A stretch of 64,000 bases of DNA from Pyxicephalus adspersus (taxonomy: Eukaryota; Chordata; Amphibia; Anura; Pyxicephalidae): contig NC_092864.1 in the NCBI RefSeq assembly GCF_032062135.1, positions 21,567,082 to 21,631,081 on the forward strand. Reading direction: 5' to 3'. The notes under the pieces were generated by a model that was not told the DNA's origin, searched no databases, and saw nothing but the letters and a program-made list of their open reading frames with translations. Of this stretch, positions 23,123 through 35,180 are shown piece by piece. Position numbers and translations under genes: made by a program. The number at the start of each line of letters is the position of its first letter. Position 1 is the first letter of the stretch.

Positions 23123-25215
23123 GAAGCAAAGTATGCACAAAGAGGTGGCAATGCTGCAGAGCCTTAATCTGCAGATCGTTGCCAATATTACTTAATGGGG
23201 ATAGCTCACTAGCAGGAGGTATTTTCAAGACAAACCAAGTTCCAAAAAAAAAAAAGGCACAAATAATATGATATTTTCATTGGGAAGCATTATTGTTTTT
23301 TTTTTTTACCATTTTAAGTTTCCATACAGGATACAGAATTTAAATTATTTCATATTATCCTTAAGAAACAGCAGCAATAAACCTGACTCCTCTGCAGATT
23401 TACTGGGCAGCACTGAGGCAAGGTGAGGAACTCACCTCAAGGCAATGCAAAAACCAAAGTGAACTTAGGGCAGCCAAGGAGATTGACAGGGAAATGTAGC
23501 TAAGTTTTGGTTGTTGCTGTTAATGGTTGTGCGGTTGAAATAAACAAATCTTAACAAAAAAAAAAAAATATGTATTTTGTAAGAAATTTGAAATAATTAT
23601 GGTGTACATAATTTAAAACAATTGTTTGATTAATGCAATGTTTTTATTAAGTATATAATGCTCACGTTACGAGGCCAGAAGTTTGTGTAGACTTGGTCAT
23701 TACAAGGGTGCCACATCCTTCTTGTAAAAATCAATGCCTTCACTCTTTTTCAAGGTTTTCTGCCATATTTTGGGGCATGTTTGTGTAATTTATTCTTGTT
23801 CAGCCTTAAGAACTATTGTTAGGTCAGGTACTCATGGTTGTCAAGAAGATCTGTCTTGGAATTCCAGTTCATCGCAATGGTATTGAGTAGAGTTGAGGTG
23901 CAGAACAATGTATTTAGAACAACAAATGATTTCAGTCATGAGTGTGAAGCCTCAAGAAATTAATTTCTCCTAACCACAACCTCCCGAGAAATAAAACGTT
24001 ATTGTACCTCATTATACCCCTGAGCGCATAGCCTGGCCTTGATTGACTTTTCACCAATCCTGCTGGGCTTAACCAATAAAGCAAAGTGTGTTGGATACAT
24101 ATCTTTCCAGAGATGTAAACCGGGATGACCCTGCTAGGACAGAAAAGGGTCTTCTTCTTACTGTTGCCACAAGGTTGGAAATTCACACATAAGTAAAATG
24201 ACTTTATATTGTATACTGTATCATTACTACAATCTTTCACTGAACTACATAATTGGAAAAGGTGTTCAAATATTTTGGCTATGTAGTGTATCTGTTAGGA
24301 GCACAATACACTCGGAAAAATCATTAAAGCTTCAAGGAAAACAAAGGAATGTTACATTGTTACAACCTCTGCACTTTTCAATTTTAGTCCTTTTAAATAT
24401 TCAGCTCTAAATTGGTAACCATTGTCTTCAGGGGCATAGCTAAAACTGTACATGTTTTTATGCAAATTTAGGGAGTATTGTCCACCCCCTTGATGACCTC
24501 TTATTTACAGCCTTGTACCCCTATTTGTCACCCCATATTGGTGTTCAGTCTCCAACTACTTCCTTGTTTTACTACAGAGAGGCCCGCAGCAATAAGAATA
24601 ATCGGTGTAGGGCCTACATGACAGGGTGCGAGGCATAGCCCGGGGGAGGGGTGAGGGTTAAGGAGAAAAGGAAATGGCTAGAGAGTGGTTAAGAAGGTGA
24701 ACAGCTAGAGGTTAAAGTGGAGTGTAGTATGGTAAGGGTTAAAAAGGGTTGGATTTGAAAGTGGGAGGACTTTTTGGAAAGAAAAAGTTTCCCACCCACC
24801 CATCCCTATAGCGGATAAAGGGGGTGGTGTGGATTGGATAGGGCAGTTGGGTTTTGGAAGGCAAAGGTCCTGTTTGGTGGAACATTTTGCTATAGGGTAT
24901 CCTCTTGGGTAGGGTCATTACTTAAATAATTAGCGAATATGGCCCCTTGCGGCAGTTCCAGGTGGCTAGAGGCCAGTGTGGTGATGTATGCAGAATGGAA
25001 AACCCGTTGTGGTGCACACTTTTCTTTCTGAGACCTGCAGCTTGGTTGTTTGGGTTTAAAACAGGGAGGTTGAGGGGTTTACAGATAAGGGTTACATTTT
25101 TTACAGTTAGGGGTTAAATTGTTTATTTATTCATGTTATGTTAATGTATGCTTTGTTTATAAAAAGTTATAAAATTGATCGTTATTTAAATTTGAAAATG
25201 GTTATTTATTTAATA
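23123..25215. other. Spacer with G-rich block
   Basis: No gene recognised. The block 24620-24860 is G-rich with scattered AGGGTTA words that resemble, but do not form, a telomere array. Confidence 0.4.
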
Positions 25216-25671
25216 CAGGTAGTCCCCGGGTTACATACGAGATAGGGACATAGGTTTGCTCTTAAGTTGAATTTGTATGTAAGTCAGAACAGGTACATTA
25301 TTTTAATAAATGCAAATAGGAGAGATGTTTGTCTCAACATAATATTTGGCAGTGAGGTGTCAGTTACTGTATAAAATCCTTGCTGTGAATTAATCACAAA
25401 CAAAACAAGAAAAAAAAAATTAAAGTTAAGGAGCAACATTAATTTCTGGAGCAAGCTGTGCTTTGATATGCAAAAAGAAACAACTGCATGGTTTGTCTTG
25501 GCCATTAAAAAGTTATAAAAGCTTCCAGAACAGCAAAAGATTTCTTCCGCAAGTCATGCAAACTGCCTCCCCCCTATCAAGTTTCCGTCCTGCACATGAA
25601 CGAGCAGGGAAGCCCCGTTCGTATCTAGGTGTTGTCCCTATGTTGGATGTCCTTAATTCGGAGACTACCTA
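25216..25671 (+). mobile_element. TA-flanked DNA transposon, copy A
   Basis: Begins CAGGTAGTCCCCGGGTTAC and ends with the inverted counterpart (GGAGACTACCTA). TA dinucleotides border it at both sides (25214-25215 and 25672-25673), as for Tc1/mariner/pogo-type elements. At 456 bp it has no transposase and is non-autonomous. It matches copy B over its full length in opposite orientation. Confidence 0.8.
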
Positions 25672-26941
25672 TATGTCCAAATTACTTGTCAGAGTGTTTT
25701 TGGAGGTGGGGGTGGGTTGACAAGAAGGGTGGAGGGGAAGGTTTGAGGAAAAGGGGTAACAGTTTGAGCTACCCTGGGTAAGTACTAAACCTTAGACATC
25801 ATAGATTATGGTATCAAACACAGGGTATTATTGAGGCAGTATCAATGTGCATCGGCATGCTTTTCTATATTTCATGGAATATGTTTTGTAAAAACCCCTC
25901 TGCTAACATGCTTTGAATAATTGTAAATTTCACTATTTCATTATTTTGTATTTCATTTCATTCATTCACTAATTTCATTATTTTGTAATTTGGCCAAACT
26001 CACTCTTTCTCCCAGATCTGAGGCCCATTCACAGCTGCAACAGCCAATGCCCTCCTGAACCTTAAGTAAAAGAAAGCTCTGCTTGCTAACAGTATGTCTT
26101 TTTAAAGGGGCTTCGATGCTTAAAATTGCTTTCATTTTGTTTGATTATTGTGGCTTGGTTGTATGTTTTGTGTCATGAGGTTCATCTCCTACTTAGCTTG
26201 ATGTTAGTGGTCACAGGCTCAGACCCTAAAAATTCCAGCTATCTGAAAAGAGTGACACCTGCCCTTCCTAAGTTTAGAGGCTTAGCTTGAATTATAGTTC
26301 TACACTTGGATTTTGATTTTTATCCCCTGAACTGTGTTTTTCTGGTAGTCTGTCTGATATTCACAGAAAAGCCAAAAGGCTCTTGCTAAATTATGAACAC
26401 AGGAACTCAAAATTTTATCTGTGACTTGCACAAGCTTTAGTATGTGAGTGGTCTGTGAAATTGCATGTTAATAAAGTTTTAGACTTTTTTCATCAATGAC
26501 AATGAATAATCAGCAAGCGCTGTAGGGATCAGCCTGGCTGCCTGGGTGCCATAGTTAGGAAATGAACAGAATCATGGAGCAATTCCAAAGCAGACCAGAT
26601 TTTAAAATACATTTCATTGGTTGGAAACAAATGGAGAGATGGCAAAGCCATTTTATAAGCCTGTTTTGTTTATAATTCCAGTTATGGTTATCCTGGTTAG
26701 TAAATTAGATACATTTATATCTATGAGATACATTTTCTTTTCAGTGGTCTCATATCTTTAGTCTGTACACCACTGATTGGTTCCAATTGATCTGTACAGA
26801 GGTAATGTTATGAATGAAATGACATATGATGATTTCTATAGTTCTCATAGTATGGTATGTGTCAGATGAAGCCCTCTGTATTAAAATTGTGGGTCATGAT
26901 TGGGCAAAAGTGTAAATATGATAGCATAAAATATCACAAAA
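25672..26941. other. Spacer between inverted transposon copies
   Basis: 1.27 kb of AT-rich DNA with no gene or repeat ends recognised, bracketed by the two inverted copies. Confidence 0.5.
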
Positions 26942-27394
26942 CATGTAGTCCCCAAGTTAAGGACATTCAACATACGGACGACTCCTAGATACAAACATGG
27001 CTTCCCTGTTTGTTCGTGTGCAGGATGGCGGGGAGGGAGCAGTTTGCATGATGGGCCGAAGAAGTCTTTTTCTGTTCTCCAACCTCTTGTAACTCTTTAA
27101 TGACCAACACAAACTCTGCAGTTGTTTCTTCTTGCATATCAAAGCACAGCTTGCTCCAGAAGTTAACGGATGTCTAGGCTCCATAAAGCTTTTTTTTTTT
27201 TTGCTTTGTTTGTGATTAACTCACAGTGAGGATTTCATACAGTAACTGACACCTCACTGCCTAATAATATGTTGTGACAAACATCTGTCCTAATTGCATT
27301 TATTAAAATAATGTACCTGTTCCAACCTACATACAAATTCAATTCAAGAACAAACCTACAATCCCTATCTCGCATGTAACCTGGGGACTACCTG
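26942..27394 (-). mobile_element. TA-flanked DNA transposon, copy B (inverted)
   Basis: Starts CATGTAGTCCCCAAG and ends GGGGACTACCTG followed by TA. Read on the minus strand it aligns with copy A, including GTTTGTC and AGGCAGTGAGGTGTCAGTTA. The TA on the left side is lost (AA). Confidence 0.8.
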
Positions 27395-27779
27395 TAATAT
27401 GATAACCCCTAGGACAGCCTTAACCTCTTATTTTGACTTGAAAGCCCCATGAGAAAGCCTATCTAGGAGCACAGAAATTCATAATAATTGACACAAATGC
27501 ATAAAAGTTTGTTATTAAATCCTGATGTGACCTATATGTATCTACTTTTGTATTTAAACTATGAGTTGTTTGCATGCATGTGATGTGTGTGTGGTACAGC
27601 AACCTTCTCTCTGCTTATGTGCTATGCAGTCAAGTGTGACTATGCTGAGCCTCATGAATATACAGCAGTATTAACACAGATATAGATTGGCTTGTCTGTT
27701 TCTGTTTTTATGATATGGCATACTTGATGTATGATGCAGCCCGTCCTGTATGTAGAATGTCAAACTAAATCCTGAGCCA

Positions 27780-27920
27780 TAGGTCTATACATCACCCAAA
27801 TGCCAGCTGTTTTCTGTATGCATGATAAAAATGCGACATATGTGATTAATGAATTTGCATTTGTAAAGGTAAGAGTCTGCTCCTTCGCCGAATTTGAATA
27901 GGAACAAGGTTTCCCATTAT
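27780..27920. other. Conserved-noncoding-like island with octamer
   Basis: Contains the POU octamer ATTTGCAT next to GATTAATGAA in a repeat-poor setting. Function inferred only. Confidence 0.3.
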
Positions 27921-29604
27921 GTTTCGACTGATACATTTGCTCAGTGTATTGTGTGTATTCATAGTTTATTTCATGCTCTTATAGATTTTAAGGGTTTTAT
28001 CATAAAAATAGAACATTTTACAGTGACAAAGAAGGATTCTCCCATTCTGTGTCTCTAGCATTACTCTTTACATGGGAGATGCTAGTTTGTATTTGATCTG
28101 TATTATCACCAATGAAATCAAGAATTTAGAAAAGGGTTGCTCAATTTTTAACTTCAAGGATCACAAACAGGTTAGGTTTTTCTTTGTTAAACACCTTTGC
28201 TGTAGTCAGAGAAATAGAGGGTACTTTTCTTCATAGTACATGAGGCTAAAGAGATGCATTTGAATCAATACATTCAAGGATTTTCTTTTGACTACTTAGC
28301 TAAACTAAACCTTTTTTTCTATTTTTCACCTTGAGATGTCTCTATCACAACCAGACAGGCATTGGTATGTGAGGTCAATTTAAGTAAAACTTTATTAACT
28401 TAGCAAAATGTTCCAGATTGAACCCTATCAAGGAAAAACACACAACATAGGAAGAAAATCTATATGTTCCCCGCAGATTGTTTCACAATGGGAATACAAA
28501 ATAAAATCCTAGATGGCCTTGGGGGCCTCCTGCCATGGTCTACCATACTCCTTACTATAACCTAATAACCCCAACGTTATGGGCAAAACTCACAAACCAA
28601 GGGACACTAAGACCAATTCCTTCTTTGTGCAACAATGTCTTTCCCTACCAGACTCCATAACATACTTTTTTGTCCTTGGTCTGAACTGTAGCATCTACAG
28701 AAGGATGTATTCCCTGCCCAAGATGCTCCTGCTCCCCATTGGTCACTCACGTGATATTTCCACTTTGTATTCCTCCTCTTTTCGGGCTCTCTTAGTCTCC
28801 CTACAGCTGTTAGAGACATGGAATCAGCAATGTTCATTGAAGAGCAGGAGGGACAATGGTGGTTATCTCTACTAGGACAACATTTCTATATTCCAACTAT
28901 AATAGCTTCCTTCTTTGTTATTTTGTTTCCAGTATTTCATGCACAAGTTGTAGTATTGCAATTTTATAATGCTGATTAGTTATTACAATGAACTAGGTCT
29001 AGAGAAGGTTTCACCATGACACTCTTAATTCGTTCTATTTTGGCCCTTAGACTGCCTGTCAACCTAAAGATGGCTATCCAAAAGACAAAGGGGTCATATC
29101 ATTTTCATACAAGAAAGCCCTATTTGACGGAAAGGTACACTAGATGTCTCCAATTGTCTTCCAATAATATGAAATTCGAAAATGTTGCATTTCCTATATC
29201 TGCTGATGTCAAGTTCAATTGGACAATATGTCTGCAGATAGCAAAGATAGTTACCTTTTCAGGTGGAGTTTTCTTTGTATTACAGAAGAGATCTCTATCC
29301 CCACAACTTGACATGCCGAGTTCTCTCTGCTGCTACATCACCTAATTTAACAAATTTACTACATCACAAGAAAAAACGAAAACTAACATGTGACAATCAA
29401 ATATTAAGGCTCTGGGCCAGACAGTCTTCCTCATTCCTATACCAAGAAAATTCTGTATGCTAAAATTATAAGGATTAGGTAATAGAGAATAATTTTCCCT
29501 ATTTAGTTTCACAGGAAAACTTATTTTTCCTTAACACTACTCTCTCATATGTCTCATACTCTCTCATCTCTCTCTTAGTCATTCCCAGGTCTGAGAAGAA
29601 GCCC
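27921..29604. other. Spacer, possible decayed L1-like sequence
   Basis: The frame at 28579-28875 starts MGKTHKPRDTKTNSFF, a start style seen in some L1 ORF1 proteins. The frame at 29016-29345 has a vague resemblance to the ORF1 C-terminal region. Neither is strong enough to name, and the segments carry stops between them. Confidence 0.2.
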
Positions 29605-29815
29605 TTGGATCAGAGTGTCAAACTCAGGCCTGCGGGCCAAATCTGGCCTGCTTTGTAATTATATTTGGCCCACGAGAAAATACCAAATGTCTACTAGAGC
29701 CAGTAGACAGTGCATGCACCACTAATACTACAAACCCCACAATGCTCTGCTGGCGTGTCAATCAGGACCCACAAGCGCCCCCTCCTCTAATGACATTCAT
29801 TAGCGACCTTACTCA
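29605..29815. repeat. hAT-end-like repeat fragment
   Basis: GTGTCAAACTCAGGCCTGCG plus GGCCAAATCTGGCC resembles the terminal region of widespread vertebrate hAT-type repeats that begin with a GTGTCAAACTC motif. The opposite end was not found. Confidence 0.4.
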
Positions 29816-29989
29816 ATTGTTCTTTTTTTCCAATAAATATCAAGGTTTAAAAATTAAAGATAAAAGCCATAGCCTAACAAATTCCAAAGTTTCTCCACTT
29901 AAAACAATCACAGTGTAAGGCCCTGGTCCAGCAACAGTACTCGCCAGATACCAGTCCCCCAATCTAATGCCGGACATATAGCAATCCTC

Positions 29990-30490
29990 CACTTAGCTTC
30001 AGGAGGCTAAATGCGCCACCCCAATACATGGTTGCCCCCAGGACTTAATGTGCAAGGGATGGTGTCTGGGGAAGGACTGACAGAGGACCAGAAGCCCAGA
30101 ATGCAATACAAAAATTTCAAAGGTTCAAGTGCAGAATAAAGAGCCAGAGGACATATACAGGTAATTAGTCCACCCAATAAGGTATACAAGGGCAAGACAA
30201 AAGCAGAATCGGGGTCACAGGCAAAAGGCCAGTCCAGGCAGCATAGAATCACAGAATCAGGGAACAGGCAAGGTCACCAACAGTAAATCCTACGAAATCA
30301 CACACCAGAAGCAAGTCAGCCTAGTTTACCACTACAACAGGCACTGGGGACTGTGAATGGCAGAATGGCCATAATGTCCCAGCAGCCAATGACAGCACAG
30401 GAAAGAAACTAATCTGCCCCTAAATCCCCTTCAGCTATGCACAACCTCAGAGTGTGTGCAGGGGATGCCAATAAAGTATCTCAGGCTGCA
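29990..30490 (-). repeat. Possible LTR fragment, minus orientation
   Basis: A-rich, CAGG-rich plus strand with many short repeats of the words CAGGCAA, GGTCAC and CCAG; its complement resembles the C/T-rich LTR-like sequences at 45 and 56 kb. No terminal motif or target duplication. Confidence 0.3.
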
Positions 30491-31496
30491 TGGCTAAAGT
30501 CAAGCAAAGGCTACTGCCATTTCCTTGTTCTTCCTGCTGCTGTAGGTGGCATCACTGGACAGAATAAATGGTGTTTGATATTGCAATGGAGCACAGGTTC
30601 GCTGGACAGATAAATGTCTCCTAACACACTGATCTTCTGGTTGACCTTTCCAGCCTTCAATAGCGTTCTCTGCTATAATACAAATAAGCACTCTCTATGT
30701 GGATCCTCCACAGCGTTTAAAAAAAAACATGAATTCTCCATTATCACCTTGAATTTGCAACTTCTTTCTGTTACTAACATTTTTTGGTAGGGCAAAAACT
30801 GATTTTCCCCCAACATGGAAACAGAGCAATAAAAGCCTGAGGTCTGCACTCTCCTCTACCTCATCCAACACTAGAAAATAATGTTTTGGTTGGAATTACA
30901 CTGTGGTTTCACAAAGCTGTCAGGTCACCTAATTTTTTTAGGTGTCACCCAATTTTATTAGCCCCAGCTAGTCTTTCTACCAACATTGCAATATTCCAGG
31001 TCCTACAGAAGGAGAGGTAGGTAAGTAAACAAATCTGTTGGTCATCATTCACCTTTTAGATGGCAGCTCCTCCACTAATCCCGTAGTTCTAGTGATCTGC
31101 TTATAATGACATCATAGGTCACATGATAGACCCAGAGGAGCAGAAAGAAGAAAGGAGGAGCATACCTGGGCTGTTCCGCTTGTGAGGATGATAGGCAGCA
31201 GCAGCCCTAAAGTACAATCTGAACTATGTACTAAAAGGGCAAAGGATAATATTTGCTATTTTAAATAATCCAGGTGCCTTTTAACAGATTTTACCATACC
31301 CCTTTTTCATACCACCCTATAGTCTATGGATTTGTTACAGGTTCCATTCACAAAATTGCAAGACACTTGCTTTAAAAAATGATCTGAGATGGATGGGACT
31401 GGAAGGCTCATTTAAGGGCACTTCCTACACGTTCCGATTTAGATCATAGTATTGGGAGGCTGGAAGCAAGCTGTAAGGCGGAATTCCATCATATTC

Positions 31497-31600
31497 AACA
31501 AACCTTGCAACATAGGACAGATGTTTGTCTGAACATATTGTTAGGCAGCGTGGTGTCAATTACTATTACTATGTGAATTATTATATCATTCACCACTATC
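31497..31600 (-). mobile_element. Fragment of the TA-flanked transposon, copy C
   Basis: ATAGGACAGATGTTTGTCTG and the following AGGCAGCGTGGTGTCAATTA correspond to internal sequence of copies A and B, in the orientation in which copy B is read on the minus strand inverted. Both ends are missing. Confidence 0.6.
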
Positions 31601-31985
31601 AAGGCAGCGTATAGTTCAGAGTATCTGACTTCTACATTTATTAATTTTTAAACTTAGTGAAAAAGACCTATTTTTTGCTTTAAAATGTGATAAAATACCA
31701 TGTAATTTTAGCAGAAATATAATTCCTGGTCTTCTACTAAAGTGCTCCATGCTGGGGGAGATGAGTAAAGGCCCTTACCACATAGTGCTGCATAGACAGG
31801 AGAGCGTAATGTCAGACCAGGTCTGTAAGGTTACAGAGTGCTCCAGCCAGCATGGTCTTCTCTGGCTACTGTTACATTGTGCTGTCATATTTAGACACAC
31901 TGCCCAAAAATAGGAAAGTTAGCAATTTGTTAGCAAAATGTCTGTTTAACTATCTGTTTCTGTGACTTCAATTAAACTTTAAACA
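31601..31985. other. Spacer, nothing recognised
   Basis: AT-rich DNA without repeat or gene signal. Confidence 0.45.
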
Positions 31986-31989
31986 GCAA

Positions 31990-32230
31990 GGTGGCCTGAT
32001 GTGCTCTACTTATGCCTGCATATATAACAGAGCCTTTAATTAAGAGATCTTCATTTTAGTTCTTCTAGAAATGTAACTTTAACACTTGGCATTACACATA
32101 CAGCCCTTGAAGACTATTGCCATATCTTTTTTTTTTATTTGCATCGCTCCAGACGGCCACATATAGGAGCAGCTTGCAGCAATTAGAAGCATTGGGAATG
32201 GCTGATGTGGGTGATAACTCTGTTGCTTCT
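31990..32230. other. Conserved-noncoding-like island with octamer
   Basis: Includes TTTAATTAAGAG and the octamer ATTTGCAT followed by CGCTCC. Mixed composition, no repeat signature. Inference only. Confidence 0.3.
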
Positions 32231-32659
32231 CTCTACGTCTCATGATTTGTTGAGTTCTTTTTGCAAATTCCTCTTAGTAAAGGAAATAAAGTGTGATAAG
32301 AAATTCAGTGGTTACTGCCCGCCTCAGCCCTTCCCTGCAGTACGGCTGGCAGGTCGAACAGAAGGGCAATACACTGGAGCGGACAAAGTATTGATCACTA
32401 CCCCAGGGGTTGACAAGTGAATAAAGGAAATAATAGAAAAATGGAGTTAAATACACTATTCAATGCACTTGGTAAAAGAAAAACACGCTCGACTAATACC
32501 ATCAGTTCAAGGTCTGATGCAGCAAACTGGGTGCGCTCACCCATGTAACGCTCTAGTTAACCTGTTCTTAACCTCTTCACTGTTCTTTGGATTTGTAATA
32601 CATAATGCTCTCCTGTTTTTGTCCTGGTATGTTATAATGAATGACAGCAACATTTCATG

Positions 32660-32800
32660 ACAGAGTATAACTGATAAACTCATGATGAGCAAATCCCCTT
32701 CAGCTTTGGCAATTCCAAAGCCATTGTTTGAGTCACGGATCACTAGCATTAAATGGACTGGAAATTGGGATCCCTTACCAGTCACTTTTATTTACCACCC
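32660..32800. other. Conserved-noncoding-like island
   Basis: Contains the short inverted words TTTGGCAATTCC and TTTGAGTCACGG in balanced, repeat-poor DNA. Inference only. Confidence 0.22.
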
Positions 32801-33623
32801 TCTATTCAGGAGCAAGGGTCCTCCTACTACCAGTAATCCAGAGGAACAAAAGTCATTCAACCATTCACTAAGCCAATTTGTGATGAAGGGTATTAGTTTT
32901 GAAGCATGCAACCTTTTAGGTGTGTTATATTATCATGACTTAGATTTGGAGTCAACGCAATCCCAAATACGGTAGGAACATATAAATCACAATGATTCAA
33001 AGTGACATGTCATAAATATAATAGGTGTCCTTTTATTTTCCCATCCACTTATAAGAGAGCCAGATTGATTCACTGGGTACAGTAAAACAGCTATTTGTGG
33101 AAAACGCTCACTGCTATATGGACTAGCCTAATTTGCTTCTGATCTGCTTTTGGGAAAACAGAATAATTAAAGTACTGGTTCATCACATCAAAATAGCTGG
33201 CTGCATCCCCAAGTCAAATATTTTAACCAAAGACACATTTTATTGACTTTACCATATTTCAAACAGTATAAAATGTCCATTTTACTTCTATTTTTTCTTT
33301 AAAGTTTTGGGAAAAAAATGATTTGGGTTTTACTATTATCCAATCAAACCATTATATAGTAACAGAAACCACACCACTGAAAAAGTATGATGCCTACAGT
33401 CTAGGTTGAACGGTTGATTTGGCACTTGGTTTGGAAAAATCTAACCTAGCTTGACTATGCATAATTCCTAGACAGATCAATCTCTGTTTTCTGTGAAAAA
33501 AATATAAAAAAATAGTATATTGAGTGTGACAAACTGAAGGAAAGTGTATTGACTTGTTTGAAGATAAATCAATGTCCTATGTGCTAAATGTTCATGGAGA
33601 GCATTGACATGTTCTAAGATCTA

Positions 33624-33630
33624 TTATTAA

Positions 33631-33664
<34 letters not shown>

Positions 33665-34150
33665 AATATTAATAAACAGGATTTATATAGCGCCAACATA
33701 TTACGTAGCACTGTACAATAAATAGGGCTTATAAATTACAGACAAATACAGACAATGAGGAGAGGAGGAGGACCCTGCCCTGGAGGACCCTGCCCTGAAG
33801 GGCTTACAATCTACGAGGTGGGGGAATTAACACACATAAGGGGGAAGGGGGTTATGTAGTGGTGAGAAGTAGTGACGGTTTCAAAAGACAGAAGAAGATG
33901 GGTAGGCAAGTTTGAAAAAAATGGGTTTTGATTGCTCTTTTAAATGAGCAGAAAGTAGGAGCAAGCCGAATAGGATGAGGAAGACCATTCTTTAGAGTTC
34001 GGGCAGCTCTAGAAAAGTTTTGAAACCATCTGTGTGATGAGGTTATGAGTGACGAAGTTAGTAGTTGGTCACTGGAGGAACAAAGAGAGTGGCTAGAGGA
34101 GTATTTTTTTACCAGGTCAGAAAGGTAAAAATATAGAGAACAACATTAGT
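33624..34150. repeat. Interspersed repeat with (ATT)n/(AAT)n head, copy 2
   Basis: Same layout as the copy at 15.6 kb: a self-complementary ATT/AAT run, ACAGGATTTATATAGCGCCA, a GGA-rich middle with GGACCCTGCCCT duplicated once, then GGGCTTACAATCTACGAGG. It continues at least to 34150 with GCAGAAAGTAGGAGCAAGCC and GGCAGCTCTAGAAAAGTTTT. More complete than copy 1. Family not assigned. Confidence 0.8.
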
Positions 34151-34769
34151 AAATATAGTATCATAGATGAGAAAAGACAGAATGAGGAGTGGCTGCCAAT
34201 ATTATGTGTTTTTTTTGTGTGTGTGTTTTGGATAGAGTAGGGAAGGGTTCAAAAACTGATGGGTTATTTGCATTATTATAGTTTCCTTTTCTAGGTACAA
34301 ATTCAAAGCCAAAATATGCAGACATTTTTCAGTAAATATAAAAGTTAACCATAGAGCCCATATCCACAGAGAACACAAAATGGGAATACTTTCCAAATCC
34401 TCATTATGTAATTCCCAAAAAAAGCTTACATAGGAAAAAAGAATAAACCACATGAGCTGGTGAAGAAGGGTTCAATTCACAAAGGAGAAGTGGAATTTCC
34501 TTGGTGGCGGGCCAACAATAGCATTGGACAGACATAACATGGTAGCACCTATTCTGGTCAATGGTTCCCTTGAGAAGCCATCTTTTGTTTCCTGAGGTTA
34601 GTCTCACACTCAAATTACAAAACACAACAGCTAGATCCACAGAACTAGAGCTAGTATACCTGCAAGGGTTAACCTGGTCTCCTCTCCTGATATCTAAACT
34701 CACCAGAATCTTCAGCATTTTGTATTTCACACTCAGATGCTTCTTTTAGTTGCACCAGATCTGCCGCTA

Positions 34770-35180
34770 ATTGCTTATTCATGCCCGGCAGTCTCAGCAG
34801 GACCTTATAAGACGTCTCAGCTTCTCAACACGCAGCCAGTATGCCAATAGAAAATTAATTTTTAAACCTCTCTCGCCAAGTTGTGTGAAAAGGAATTCAA
34901 AATAAGGAGATTTCATTATGAGTAATGTGTCAGCCTGCATTATCCGATGCTTTGCAGAAGATAAAAGGCAACACGAAGGGCTCTTAAGGTGGCAAAATTT
35001 CCATATTTGTTTTAAATTGTTATTATTACTGCTCCATACAGGATACCAGTGAGCAAAGATGGAGTGAAAGTGATTAACCTTCTAGTGTCCATCCTGACAC
35101 ATCCGTTGTTTACAGAAATACGCCATTTATCAGCAGAAAAGATCTAACAAGGCCTTTTTCTAGGAGTGTTCTCACCACGT
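34770..35180. other. Conserved-noncoding-like island, about 400 bp
   Basis: Long repeat-poor block containing GCTAATTGCTTATTC, AATTAATTTTTAAAC and TTATGAGTAATG, with scattered CpGs, in contrast to its flanks. The best candidate regulatory element in this half of the window, but only by composition. Confidence 0.35.

Noticed and set aside
24640..25110. AGGGTTA words suggesting an interstitial telomere array
   Set aside because: The words are scattered and never in tandem.
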